DNA of 64,000 nt, from contig NC_047063.1 of NCBI RefSeq assembly GCF_902459465.1, positions 5,270,001 through 5,334,000 on the forward strand, given 5' to 3'. Source of the stretch: Asterias rubens (lineage: Eukaryota > Echinodermata > Asteroidea > Forcipulatida > Asteriidae). The notes under the pieces are model-generated. The model was given only the letters and a program-made list of their open reading frames with translations, made no database searches and had not been told where the DNA came from. Shown here one piece after another: positions 41,401 through 50,700 of this stretch (positions are counted from its first letter, which is position 1; each line of letters begins with the position of its first letter). The translations under genes were made by a program, and so were the position numbers.

Positions 41401-44400
41401 CAAGTGATGCACAGTTTACTTGGGGTCGAGACCTGAAGATATAATATGCTATTTTCCAATTTAGCTACGAGCAAGAGAGAGCACATTATATTTGACTGGT
41501 AGTCCTCTCTATTTTTTTCTAGGGAGCATGGCTCTTGTAGGAAGCATGGCTCTTGCCACGCTCCAAACACTGTTCATCCGGGAGGGATGAATCCGTAAAA
41601 CGGTTGGCATGTCTACTTTTGATAACCGAGGACATTAACAAAAGGGATCCGGGGAAAAAGTCACACCGGGGACAGTCCTCTGTAGATTTTGTGTACAAAA
41701 CCAATGGGAGAACAAAGAGAAGTCCACGGTCTGCACCATAAACATGCGTATGTGTGTGTGTGTATTATTTTGTATGTAAACTCATTTCATTCCCGAAATA
41801 CTGTGATTTGTAAGGTTCTATTCTGATTGGATTATTGTTAACCTATACCTCGGGTTGAATCCTCATCCTCCTCTGCCATATTTTGCTCTCGACTATTAGC
41901 TTCCCCGTCGCAGGCATCTCGGCACTTCTTGCCAGTGATCCTCTCTGCCAACCCGGTACCACCACTGTCGCAACACTCAGCGGCAGTGCTCATCTGGGCA
42001 CCAGACCCGGGAGGTTTCTCAACCAACCCATGGCATTTCCCGCCCCTTTTGCCGATCGGTGTCCGGTGACGAAAACAAAAACCTTCTTCGTTACCTAAGA
42101 ATTGGACAACACAATATTTATTTACAACAGTGTAATTTTTGTGTAAAAACATACTTTAGAATCTCGTATTTGGATGCCGTTTATTTATTATAAATGATTC
42201 ATAAATACCCAGACAGTTTCTCTACTCCTATTGGTGGAGAGCGCGTCACGTGGGTGTGCAAAAACCTTTTGATAATGACCGGTAAAAAGTGTTAATTCGT
42301 GAGCGTGACACGCGACCTTGCACCTGTTCTTATGTTGTGTCACATCACGCGATACGCGCGACGCCCACAGTATTCCCTTATAAGGAGTTGTTTACGCAAG
42401 GGCAGCGGAGGGCTCTACCATTTCATAGCTGGAGGGGTGTTGTGTTGAAAGAAATCGTTGAACAATATAATTTGTGCATTTATTTTACTTTTTGAACAAA
42501 AAGTTGTGATGTTTTTGACCGAAAAGGTATTTATGAATGGGAATCAAAGTGTGTTGAATCGGTTTTCAACTAGTGGTTTAAACCCGCCGAGGCCTGGTTC
42601 TTGTTAATTTACCAGCCTCGACTTCGTCTCGGTAAAATTATCAAGAACCTGCCGTCGATTTCACCAAAGTCTTCCTAACTTAGGATTAATCTTAGGACTT
42701 AGGACGGGTTCAGTTGCGTATCCAAATACGTAAGACGCATTGAACCCATCCTAAGTTAGGACGGGTTACTCGTCCTAACTCGAGATAGGATTAATCCTAG
42801 CGTTTCGTGAAATCAGCTGCAGGCCTCGTTGGGATTAAACCACTAGTTGAAAACCTCTTCATCACACAATGATTCCCTTGTTTAATCTCGTTTGGAATTA
42901 TCTGTGAGTTTATGAATATTAATATTGGTTTGCGGTAACACCATGGTGTGTATCTACTTGCCAGGTATTGTTCTCTAGAGAGCAGATGTAATCTACTACT
43001 AGTAGATTTTTCCCCCCGGATTTATCGGATTGTTCTGGAGACTCAGTTCTGCAAAAGAACTGTCCTGCTTTTTAACTACTACCTGTGCAGAATAAAATTT
43101 AGCTAATAATCAATAGGATCGTTATTAACTGGAAAGTTATTAACTGCACTACTGCAGAAATAGTGAGTTCTTAAATTGGTCTTATCTTGAGTTGTATATA
43201 TAGTGGATTACATAAAGCGATTACACTGCCAGAAACTGTTTTGTTGGCAAAAATATTTCAAATACAGAATTGTTTTTTTGCCAACAAGTATTTGTGTCCA
43301 TGACTTTGTGTACTCTAAAATTGAAGTTTACTATTCAAGCCACACAATTAGATAAAAGGGGGTTTTCCCAGAAAGGAAAGTGATTTGAGTACAATGTGAA
43401 CAGAATCCGGTTATACCACGGAAATCTGCTTCCGGATGGTCTAGAATCTGAACCGGGGACATTGTTTGCATGGTAAATGGTGTGATACACTAACATAGGT
43501 TTTCTCGGCCAATTTCGGAAAAAGAGCAGCCAGTTTAACCATCAAGCTATTCTTTTTCGCGCGAAATCGGATGCTACTGAAAAGGGTCATTCGATTTCGT
43601 TTTATGATTAGTCAAATGTAATGTTGCGTTATTCGATTTAACAAAATAATCATTCAATTTAACAATTCATCAAAGCAGCGTTCAAATTCGCAGTCGCTTC
43701 TTGAGGCGTGTGTGTCTCGAAAAAGAATGACGACACACTAAATTGAACATAGTGCTAAAGGAATTTGACTCGACTCAAAACGAAATTGAATGGCCGAATT
43801 CTGAATTTGAAACGCAGTAACAACTGGAGAGGCCATACAGCTTTAATTCGAACGCATGAAAATGAAATTGGCTGCTGATTTGCCGGATTTGACCGAGAAA
43901 ACCTATACTTCAACAACACATAAATATATAAATAAATAGCGACTAAAACCTACCGAAATTGTGAGTAGTTATTTTTGCAACGGCTAAGATTGTACGTTAA
44001 ATCTACCAAATGGGGTTGTCCATAGTTTGTGCAACACACAAATCTGATTTTTGCATTGTGAGTTACTTATTTGAAAGTCGTGTGTATAAACTAGTTGTAG
44101 ATATAATTATATTTGTCTATATCTAACATTCAACTGGGTTTTTTTTTCTCGACTTGGCCTTCAGAAGATTAGAATTAAATAGACACAACTTAACACTACA
44201 AACAAATAATGAAAATATAATAAAGATATCAACAATAATACATTGATCTTTTATTTCCTTTTTCTTCTTCGCAAAAGATCGTATCGGCAAGAACGTAGAA
44301 GAGAACAAAATGTCTGAACGAAAAGTTAAAAAAAAAAGTACAGAAACGGATAGTACTCGTCAGCAAAAACTAAACTTACTTCCCCCTGGACAAAAACCTT

Positions 44401-44790
44401 ATCTATAAGAATACTGATACCTAAAAGGTTGAGAGTGACCAAATAAAGAATGACATCAAGTTTGTCACTCGTGTCAATGTCATCACATTGTTTGTTTTGA
44501 AGGAACACATCGGCCCAGTTGTTTTAAATATACCTAAATGCCGTAAGAAGCCGAACATTGACATTAATATCCTCGATTTGGCGTCATTTATTTCACTGAC
44601 AGAAAACTACAAATTGCCTTATATGATTGGTTGGGCCTCATAGCAATAGCCTGGCATAATAATGAAAGCCATAATAATAGAAACATCCACTTGCTGATTG
44701 TAACAACAACTTACCGGCGACAGCAATGCTGCAGGTGGCAAAGCATGCCACCGCTAAAAGGACGGCCTGTGGGGCTTTACAACGCATCAT
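35379..44790 (-). CDS. Properdin-like protein: TB domain plus five TSRs (9 exons, complete)
   Basis: Join on the minus strand: 44790-44715, 42094-41849, 40254-40084, 39145-38975, 38450-38274, 37848-37672, 37067-36885, 36104-36076, 35492-35379 (1344 nt: 447 residues plus stop). Order: signal peptide 1-25; TB-like domain 26-107 with Cys pattern C-C-CC-C-C; TSR1 108-164, TSR2 165-221, TSR3 222-280, TSR4 281-339, TSR5 340-400; acidic Gly/Ser/Asp tail 401-447. Vertebrate properdin (complement factor P, which stabilises the alternative-pathway C3 convertase) has the same TB plus TSR order with six TSRs, about 469 residues and an acidic end. All introns from exon 1 through exon 7 are phase 1. TSR4 lacks the CSxTCG core, and TSR1 has Leu for its first Trp. 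Function as a complement regulator is inference; other TB plus TSR secreted proteins are possible. Confidence 0.85.
35575..35775 (-). mobile_element. tRNA-derived SINE, family 1, best copy
   Basis: Minus strand: tagtctagttggtaagacac (A-box region) and gtcgtgggttagaatcccac (B-box region), then a body with aacacacatcggtgtatggg and tail ccgatgcaaattta. Lies in the last intron of the properdin-like gene. Confidence 0.75.
36076..36104 (-). CDS. Properdin-like gene (35-45 kb) exon 8, microexon
   Basis: Acceptor atttcag|AG, donor GAG|gtatgc; 29 nt that restores phase 0 and encodes EGDSQWSTSE with the upstream base. Supported only by splice sites and frame. Confidence 0.5.
36182..36321. mobile_element. 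MITE with GGAGACTTTC ends, copy 1
   Basis: ggagactttccaacgctagg with cggcagcaga mirrors tctgctgccctctatcgtcc with agaaagtctcc. Internal arms taccgggtaaatttccattg / caatggatttacccggtaag. Confidence 0.82.
36457..36842. mobile_element. TTAA-type MITE, full-length, inverse orientation
   Basis: ttaaaggcagtggacactat to accaatagtgtccaaactat and ttaa. Sits in the intron between exons 7 and 8, about 40 bases from the donor of exon 7. Confidence 0.83.
36885..37067 (-). CDS. Properdin-like gene (35-45 kb) exon 7, TSR5
   Basis: Acceptor taaaacag|TT, donor TCAG|gtaggt; 61 codons. NGVWGEWSSWSKCSSTCGTN is a complete TSR core. All six half-cystines are present. Confidence 0.92.
37672..37848 (-). CDS. Properdin-like gene (35-45 kb) exon 6, degenerate TSR4
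   Basis: Acceptor gacttag|TT, donor GCAG|gtaaga; 59 codons. DGGWGDWKEWHCPEECSQG keeps the Trp ladder, but the CSxTCG core has become CPEECS. CTNPFPLHGGRTC and later Cys are kept. Confidence 0.88.
37874..38092 (+). mobile_element. hAT-like cgatatatcg MITE, copy 3, with 8-bp target duplication
   Basis: Flanked by aataggag at 37866-37873 and 38093-38100. Left end acttgggcgatatcg, right end cgatatatcgcc. The centre matches copies 1 and 2, but the right palindromic arm is shortened. Eight-base duplications are typical of hAT elements. It lies 25 bases upstream of the exon 6 acceptor of the properdin-like gene. Confidence 0.88.
38274..38450 (-). CDS. Properdin-like gene (35-45 kb) exon 5, TSR3
   Basis: Acceptor tttaaag|TC, donor CCAA|gtgagt; 59 codons. 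DGGWKNWSAWSPCSATCGRK and NRYRSCTDPRP...GG give a canonical TSR. Confidence 0.93.
38474..38614. mobile_element. MITE with GGAGACTTTC ends, copy 2
   Basis: gggagactttccaacccaag and gcgtcctgaaagtctcc, with taccgggtaaatttccattt inside. Begins about 23 bases upstream of the acceptor of exon 5 (TSR3). Confidence 0.82.
38975..39145 (-). CDS. Properdin-like gene (35-45 kb) exon 4, TSR2
   Basis: Acceptor gtaacag|TG, donor CCAA|gtaagc; 57 codons. WGEWSQWSACSATCGEAKSR carries a full WxxWxxWxxC motif and a CSATCG O-fucosylation-type core. Confidence 0.93.
39220..39480. mobile_element. TTAA-type MITE, truncated
   Basis: Left part of the family (aaagaccagtcttctcactt, aacctgtgaaaatttgaact, gaagttgtgtgctt, gagacctcaaaa), then stops. 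Confidence 0.75.
39783..39950. mobile_element. Hairpin MITE with GGCCCTTTTCGAAACCACGGC ends
   Basis: ggcccttttcgaaaccacgg on the left is mirrored by ccgtggtttcgaaaagggcc on the right. Confidence 0.83.
40084..40254 (-). CDS. Properdin-like gene (35-45 kb) exon 3, TSR1
   Basis: Acceptor tccgcag|TG, donor CCAG|gtaaat; 57 codons. LGEWGEWTPCSVSCGVG...RQREC is a TSR core. The first Trp of WxxWxxW is Leu. Confidence 0.9.
40380..40432. repeat. Shared 50-bp motif, copy 1
   Basis: ctctgaagaaggtccggttt with ggatcgaaagctaaggccat and ctaccctatt recurs at 53888-53942. Looks like a fragment of an interspersed element. Confidence 0.7.
40435..40802. mobile_element. TTAA-type MITE, variant with GGGAAGGTAC ends
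   Basis: ttaaagggaaggtacatgtt and aaacgtgtaccttcccttta. Body as in the main family, but with different tips. Same tips at 60752-61045. Confidence 0.8.
40803..41848. other. Intron of properdin-like gene, no exon seen
   Basis: AT-rich with an inverted fragment (cgtttcgttccactaatgca and ctcatcag) near 40880 and a 41390-41720 stretch open on both strands but without coding character. Confidence 0.45.
41849..42094 (-). CDS. Properdin-like gene (35-45 kb) exon 2, TB-like domain
   Basis: Acceptor attcttag|GT, donor CGAG|gtatag; 82 codons. FCFRHRTPIGKRGGKCHGL, AAECCDSGG and GKKCRDAC give the six-Cys C-C-CC-C-C spacing of the properdin N-terminal TB domain. An acidic stretch (AEEDEDSTR) follows. Confidence 0.88.
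42562..42858. mobile_element. MITE with TTTTCAACTAGTGGTTTAA ends, carrying another MITE
   Basis: ttttcaactagtggtttaaa with cccg mirrors ggattaaaccactagttgaa with aac. Inside, 42650-42829 is a GGTTGATTTCAC-type copy (gtcgatttcaccaaagtctt ... cgtttcgtgaaatcagctgc). Confidence 0.8.
43494..43909. mobile_element. MITE with ATAGGTTTTCTCGG ends
   Basis: ataggttttctcggccaatt on the left, gaccgagaaaacctat on the right. Body has cattcgatttcg and attcgatttaac repeats. In intron 1 of the properdin-like gene. Confidence 0.75.
44715..44790 (-). CDS. Properdin-like gene (35-45 kb) exon 1, signal peptide
   Basis: Starts at the upstream of two adjacent ATGs (44790); MMRCKAPQAVLLAVACF followed by a small-residue region ending SIAVA is a clear signal peptide. 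Donor GCCG|gtaagt, phase 1. Confidence 0.8.
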
Positions 44791-45082
44791 CTCACGGGCT
44801 CTCGTCTTCATCACACGGCTCCAAAAATGGTCCCAAGTTACAGCTACACAAACTATATAAACAGTGCAGCGACTGTAAAGAAGTACAGCAGGAAATCCTA
44901 TGCTATACGCAACAGATATTCCAGTGAGGCCTGAAATATAGATTACTTTGATTTATTGTTCAGATTCTAATCAGTTGTTGGTGTTATTACAAACATTCAT
45001 ACCTACACGTTGGACTATCTATAGTGAAAGGACAATGTCGGACACATGCAGACAACCATTATCAGTTCATTTCCTGCAATCT

Positions 45083-45438
45083 TTAAAGCCATTGGACCCT
45101 TTCGGTACAGAAACAAAATAAAAGTTCACAGATTTACAAATAACTTACAGAGTTTACAGAAGGTAGTGGTGAAAGACTTCTCTTGAAATATTATTCCATG
45201 AAATGCTTTACTTTTTGAGGAAACAGTAAAACAATATCAATTCTCGATAGCGAGAATTACGGATTTATTTTAAACATGACATGGCGAAACGCGCGAAAAC
45301 TGGAGTGGGTTTTCTCCCGACTCCGACGACCGATTGAGCCTAAATTTTCACAGGTTTGTTATTTTATATATAAGTTGTGATACACGAAGTGTGGGTCTTG
45401 GACAGTACTGTTTACGCGAAAGGGTCCAATGGCTTTAA
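45083..45438. mobile_element. TTAA-flanked MITE, sharing its right TTAA with the next one
   Basis: ttaaagccattggacccttt mirrors aaagggtccaatggctttaa. Body includes gacgaccgattgagcctaaa and ttcacaggtttgttat. Confidence 0.82.
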
Positions 45439-45798
45439 AGGATTTGGGTACTTTTTCAAAATGTCCACAGATTTACATTAAACTTACAGGGTTTAAAGAT
45501 AATGATAGTGGAAAGCTTCCCTTCAAATATTACTTACTGAGGTGCTGTAGTTTTTGAAAAATGAGTAAAACAATGTCATGAAAATACGTTTGTAAATGAT
45601 TAAACTAATTTTCGTCTCATGAGATGAAAATTATTTTCATGACATTGTTTTACTCATTTCCCAAAAACTACAGCACCTCAGCTCGTAATATTTTCAGGGA
45701 AGCTTTCTACTATCATTATCTTCAAACTGTGTAAGTTTAGTGTAAATCTGTGGACATTGTGTTTTTTTTGTCCTACAAAAGTTACATAGACCCTTTAA
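45435..45798. mobile_element. Long palindromic TTAA-flanked MITE
   Basis: Arms of about 150 bases: gtccacagatttacattaaa, agataatgatagtggaaagc, tgctgtagtttttgaaaaat and ttttactcatttcccaaaaa, ctactatcattatcttcaaa, tgtaaatctgtggacatt. The centre is tctcatgaga. Confidence 0.85.
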
Positions 45799-45824
45799 GA
45801 CTTGCAGGGGCACTATATGGACAC

Positions 45825-45970
45825 TTGTTGGACGCCGTAGGTGGCAGCAGACTTACCAGATAAAACAACTATTGTTGTCAGTAATGTGCGCATGCTCATT
45901 ATATACTTTTTTAACCAATGGATTTTTACCGGGTAAGTTTGCTGCCACCTAGCATTCCCCAAAACCTCCC
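45825..45970. mobile_element. GGAGACTTTC-family MITE, diverged copy
   Basis: ggtggcagcagacttaccag and taccgggtaagtttgctgcc are inverted. A further partial copy is at 51715-51803. Confidence 0.7.
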
Positions 45971-46556
45971 ATTGTTTACACCCCATCCATCCAATGCCAC
46001 GCATCACGTTAGTCCACCAATATCCCAAATCAAAGACGCATTTTTGTTGTTGATGGGTGAATATTTGTTTTCCGTGTGAAATACGTCCCCATCGGTTGTG
46101 TAAAAAAGAAAACCAAATCGACAACGTACTTGTTTATACTTGATCTACCTGGATTCGTAAATGTGAAACAACTCTCATCACCACAAGTGAAACGTGACAA
46201 TAAGAAAGTTGCACCCCACCTTCAAACGAGAACCTACGCCTACCTTCCTTCACGCACATACCTATACCATCTGCGGATTTGACTATACAGTCTGTTACAA
46301 GTGTTAGTGTTTAACATAACGCATCAGGGAGTTTCGGACACGTAGAACGGGGACTAAAGAGCCGTGACGTCATCGGATGATGCCAACTTGCGATTGTTTG
46401 CCATGTTTTGTTATCTAAGTTATTGGCAAACACATTATAGTATATAGAAGTGTACATTTAAATACAGCGAGTGTACTTAATTTAAACCACTTGATTAGAT
46501 CCTTTACAGCAGTTCTTTTGTATCGCGTCCCAAATCTTCTGTTAGAAACCTCCTCT

Positions 46557-46794
46557 TTAAAAGCACTGAACACGTTATTGTCAAAGACCAGTATTCTCAC
46601 TTGGTGTATCCCAACATTATAAACAAAATGATTTCAGTGAGAAACTAACTCTTTATCAAAAACTACTTTATTTCAGATGTAGCCGTTTCTCACAAAATTG
46701 TATACTATCAATCACCCTCCATTGCTCTTTACCAAGTCAGTTTTTAATGCTAACAATTTTGTTGAGTAATTAGTAGTGCCCAGTGCCTCATTAA
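46557..46794. mobile_element. TTAA-type MITE, internally deleted
   Basis: ttaaaagcactgaacacgtt to agtgcccagtgcctcatta. Keeps gtcaaagaccagtattctca and ttaccaagtcagtttttaat. Confidence 0.75.
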
Positions 46795-47634
46795 AACTCT
46801 ACAAAACGACACTATCTGAACCCAAAAACTCCTAATATTATGCCTATCGTCTGTACCAAATACTAGTCACACATTTATCGTTGAGATATAGGTGATGAAG
46901 ATAAAGGTGTTAACAGATAAACGCTGCTTCATTTATACGGCGAAACTTTTTTTCCCACGTTGTTGGTAAGCTACGCGTAGTTATGGAATACCGCCAAGAG
47001 TTCAAAAACGCGGGGGAAATTAATGAGCTCACAAATCTTTGTAAAGGATGGCACTTAGAGCGGTAGTAAGACCATGAATCTTCGCGTCGGCTGATCAAGT
47101 TGACTGCCATTTGCTTTCACTCTTAAAACAACATACACACCCATGTCAACAAACACCGTCAAGTTCATGGTCCTTCCTTCCTTCCTACGTAAAGGAAGCT
47201 AATAAGGAAATGTACCATACAGTAACCTTTGTCACGAAGACCACAACCCCACAACCAGATGATGACGAGAACGTTTGTTTTGATATGACAGGCTACCTGT
47301 GATCTTTGTGTTTTGTCATTGTTTTTTTGGCGTTTCATCTGGCACAGTCCACGCACTTAGAACAACAGATTGTGGATGTCACAATGAGCTCCAGTTACCT
47401 TACGTATCGTCTTTTTCATCAAAAAACGGAACTGTTTTAAACTGTGAAACCATTATTTAAGCAACGTGTATTATTACCCGAGGCCAAATCATATCCTGTG
47501 GTAAAACGTAAGGTCCGGTTCAGTTTTAACCGCAGCAGCGCATGACAAATTCTACACGTTCAATTTTAAGGAAAGTCGAACCGTGAAAACTCGACATTTT
47601 GTCTGTACGTCTTTTTTGTGACTGCTGAACGATC

Positions 47635-47710
47635 ATGACTTCCAGAGTTGGTGGTATCTTTGCTGGAATTTTACTCCTTCTTGCCTCAACGTGTTATTGC
47701 GACAATGCAG
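47635..47710 (+). CDS. TSR-only gene exon 1, signal peptide
   Basis: ATG at 47635, then MTSRVGGIFAGILLLLASTC and YCDNA; donor GCAG|gtgagt, phase 1. Same length (76 nt) and phase as exon 1 of the properdin-like gene at 35-45 kb. Confidence 0.82.
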
Positions 47711-50700
47711 GTGAGTTGAGACAAAGACTACATAAAGTGTGAGTAGGACAATGGATGAATTTTATAAAGAGTTAAGACTAATCTTATCTCGAGTTGAGAC
47801 GAGTTACCAGTCCTAACTTTCGACTAGCCTTTTAAGTTGTTTAATATCTCCTAGGACTGGTCCTAGGTTTTTAGGACTAGTCCTTACTCTTTTTGAAATC
47901 GAGCCCTGAAGATTTTTAACAAGGTTTGCCTTAAACGTTTCATTCCAGGAGTGGCCAGAAGGACCAGTTATAGCTTGGCATTAGTCCCTTAGACTTTTGA
48001 CTAGTCCATATTTATATCAAAGACGTCTCAACACTAAGCTAGCCACACTGCAACAACTGTGGTGTGGAAACATAATTGGTTTTGTCACATATTATAGCTT
48101 CCCCCAAAACACCCAAAATTTACACAATAGACTGTCAAACTTACACTTATTGTATCTATGTAAATATTGCATTGGTGTTATAATAACACTCTATGGTGTT
48201 AAATTAGATTTTTGTTTTTGTATTATGTGTGAAAACACCCATGGTGTCAAATTCAACACAGCCGGAGCGCTTGGAGATAATTTTGGTCATTTAATTGGTG
48301 TGTTACTTAGCAACTGGTATGGAGACCAGTCAGTGTTAAGGTTACACAGTGTAGCCTTCCATGGCAATCATCCCAACTCTAAGTAAAGGTTTGGTTTCAA
48401 ATAAGATCATTTCTGGGTCAATTCAATTTGATTTCCCCATTTAAATCAGTCTCTTTCATTCCGGTTTAAGGCAAAACGGCTCATCTGCGTATTTGTTCCC
48501 AAATTGTCATTTTTTCAAGTTAGGCTTTTGCCGGAGGGCACACCGTAGACATTGTCTTACTGTACGTAACAATATCCCATACTACATGGCAAAGTTTGAT
48601 ATCAATAATGGTTAGTAAATTTACCCGATTCTGATGTTTCTTTACTTGTCTTTGACAATTACCAAAGGTGTCTAGTGTCTTTTAAGGCTGTCATTTATGG
48701 CTGGCATGATGTGTTTACTAACACTACATATTGTTGCAATAACCTCCGTGTAACCTCGTACTTGCACCAAAGGGAGGTACCAGAGAGGCCTGACTGTTGG
48801 GTGTTTGTTTTTATGAGAGGAATGCTTTCAAAAGTTCACAGAGGATTAAAAGGAAATGACCGGCACTTCACCCTTTTGCCGGCCACTCTTTCCTGTATAA
48901 AGGCTATCCAAACATGCGTTTTACATAACAACTCTTGGTTTTGAGCAGATTGCTAGATTGTTTAACTGAAGTTAGTTAGTTGCTTCGTACACTTCGTGGT
49001 ATGTGACAACAACCAACATGGTGTTATTTATCCCCAATATCGGTGGTGAAATATGTCACATCATATCATAGATACAAAGAGGATCAATTTTTAAATTGTT
49101 AAAACACCCCAGGTTTTGCAGTGTACACATGCCGACTTTTAGACAATGGGGTCCAATCAGGAGCTTTTGTATTGCTATGCCAAACACCTCTTCTGTGTAT
49201 CGAAGCGTCGTTACAATCTAGACTTAGTTTAGAACAAAATGCCTAGTTACACTTTTAAAACTACTCGGTCAGAATTGACCCGATTCTAGGGTCACTGTGG
49301 ATAGGGTCAATCTGACCCGGGAAAATGTTTCAAACATGGGAAATCATCCCGGATTCTACGTCAGTTTGACTCAATTATAGGTTATTTTGACCCCAAAATG
49401 GGTCAGACCTTACGCAATCTGGAATTCGGGTCAGTTCTGACCAGGCAGACTTTATAGTGCACACCACACGCTACCAATGGCTGATGCATTTCTTTGACAA
49501 ATTGGGATATAAACTAATAGCCAGTAATTCCTGTCTGAATTCTAACTCATATGAGGTATTAATTTGGGTGTCCTTGGTACTTAAGTGATTTTAAAATTAT
49601 ACTTATAAATACTTGAAACTCGGTTAAACCCACTAGTTTCTGTTAAGGACTTGGTAGAACCTGTACGTAGTTTTGTAAACGGTGACGTCACAGTATTATT
49701 GAATAATCCGTTGTTTCGAAAATATAATTGCCAAACCACAAGTTAGTGTAATTTTATGTGTATTTGGCAAAATAGCGTTGTGCTCTATTTTACTTTATAT
49801 TGGCCTAACCCGACCATACTTTACAAAGCCTTTCATACATTATTATATAACTTTCAAAGATCACTTTGCTTGTGTAACTTTTGAGTAAAAAAAAATCAGA
49901 TTTTATCCCTATTGTTCCCCGGTAATAGTAGTGAATGGTAACTGGAGTGAATGGGGGGCGTGGCCCAACTGCTCAGCGTCATGTGGTACTGGAAATATTA
50001 CACGATATCGGACGTGTACAAACCCCTCCCCAGAGATTGGAGGATCCCAATGTAATGGAACAGTCCAAGAGTCAAAACTTTGCGATACCAACGTCACATG
50101 TCCATCAGGTATGCGTTTTGTTTGATTGGGTTACCCACTCTACTCATTTATCTGTAGAAACGGGGGGGGGGGGGTCATTAAAATGCACCATGCATGTTGT
50201 TTAGATTTTAAGAGTTTTGTCTTTTTTGCAAGATAGAGTGAGGCAAATTTTGCATTCAATACCATTTTAAAATGTTGACTGCCATGACTCAACGAAGACT
50301 TTCATGAATAGCCTTGAAGCTATGTAGGTTCATTTACAAAAGAAATAAAGTATCACACCCAGAATCTTCCCCGACCTCGGTTGCAATAACCTTCGGTAGT
50401 TGTTGACGCAGAATTAGACAGCAAACGAAACAAGTTTATTTTACAAGAATGTACACACTTTATTAACTTAAACAGTGATTTCTGGTTTACGGTAGTACAA
50501 TTTGTATGTGTCTCTTTCTCTACGCAAAGTGATACTTAGCGACCATTAACCAATACATAAAAATCCATCATTTTGAACACCAGTTATTCATTATTTTGGT
50601 CTTAAATAGTGAATGGTAACTGGAGTGAATGGGGGGCGTGGCCCAACTGCTCAGCGTCTTGTGCTACTGGAAATATTACACGATATCGGACGTGTACAAA

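Larger units (their letters stand above)
44791..47634. promoter_or_regulatory. Divergent intergenic region between two properdin-related genes
   Basis: 2.8 kb between the start codons at 44790 (minus) and 47635 (plus). It should contain both promoters. About 0.75 kb of it is back-to-back TTAA elements. No specific TATA or transcription-factor site could be supported. Confidence 0.4.

Noticed and set aside
41390..41741. Opposed ORFs near 41.5 kb
   Set aside because: Both strands open over the same stretch, no domain, located in an intron of the properdin-like gene.
49260..49450. Array of gggtca words as nuclear-receptor response elements
   Set aside because: Spacing is irregular, and the same words recur in other intergenic repeat fragments (28500, 58440); more likely a degraded element.
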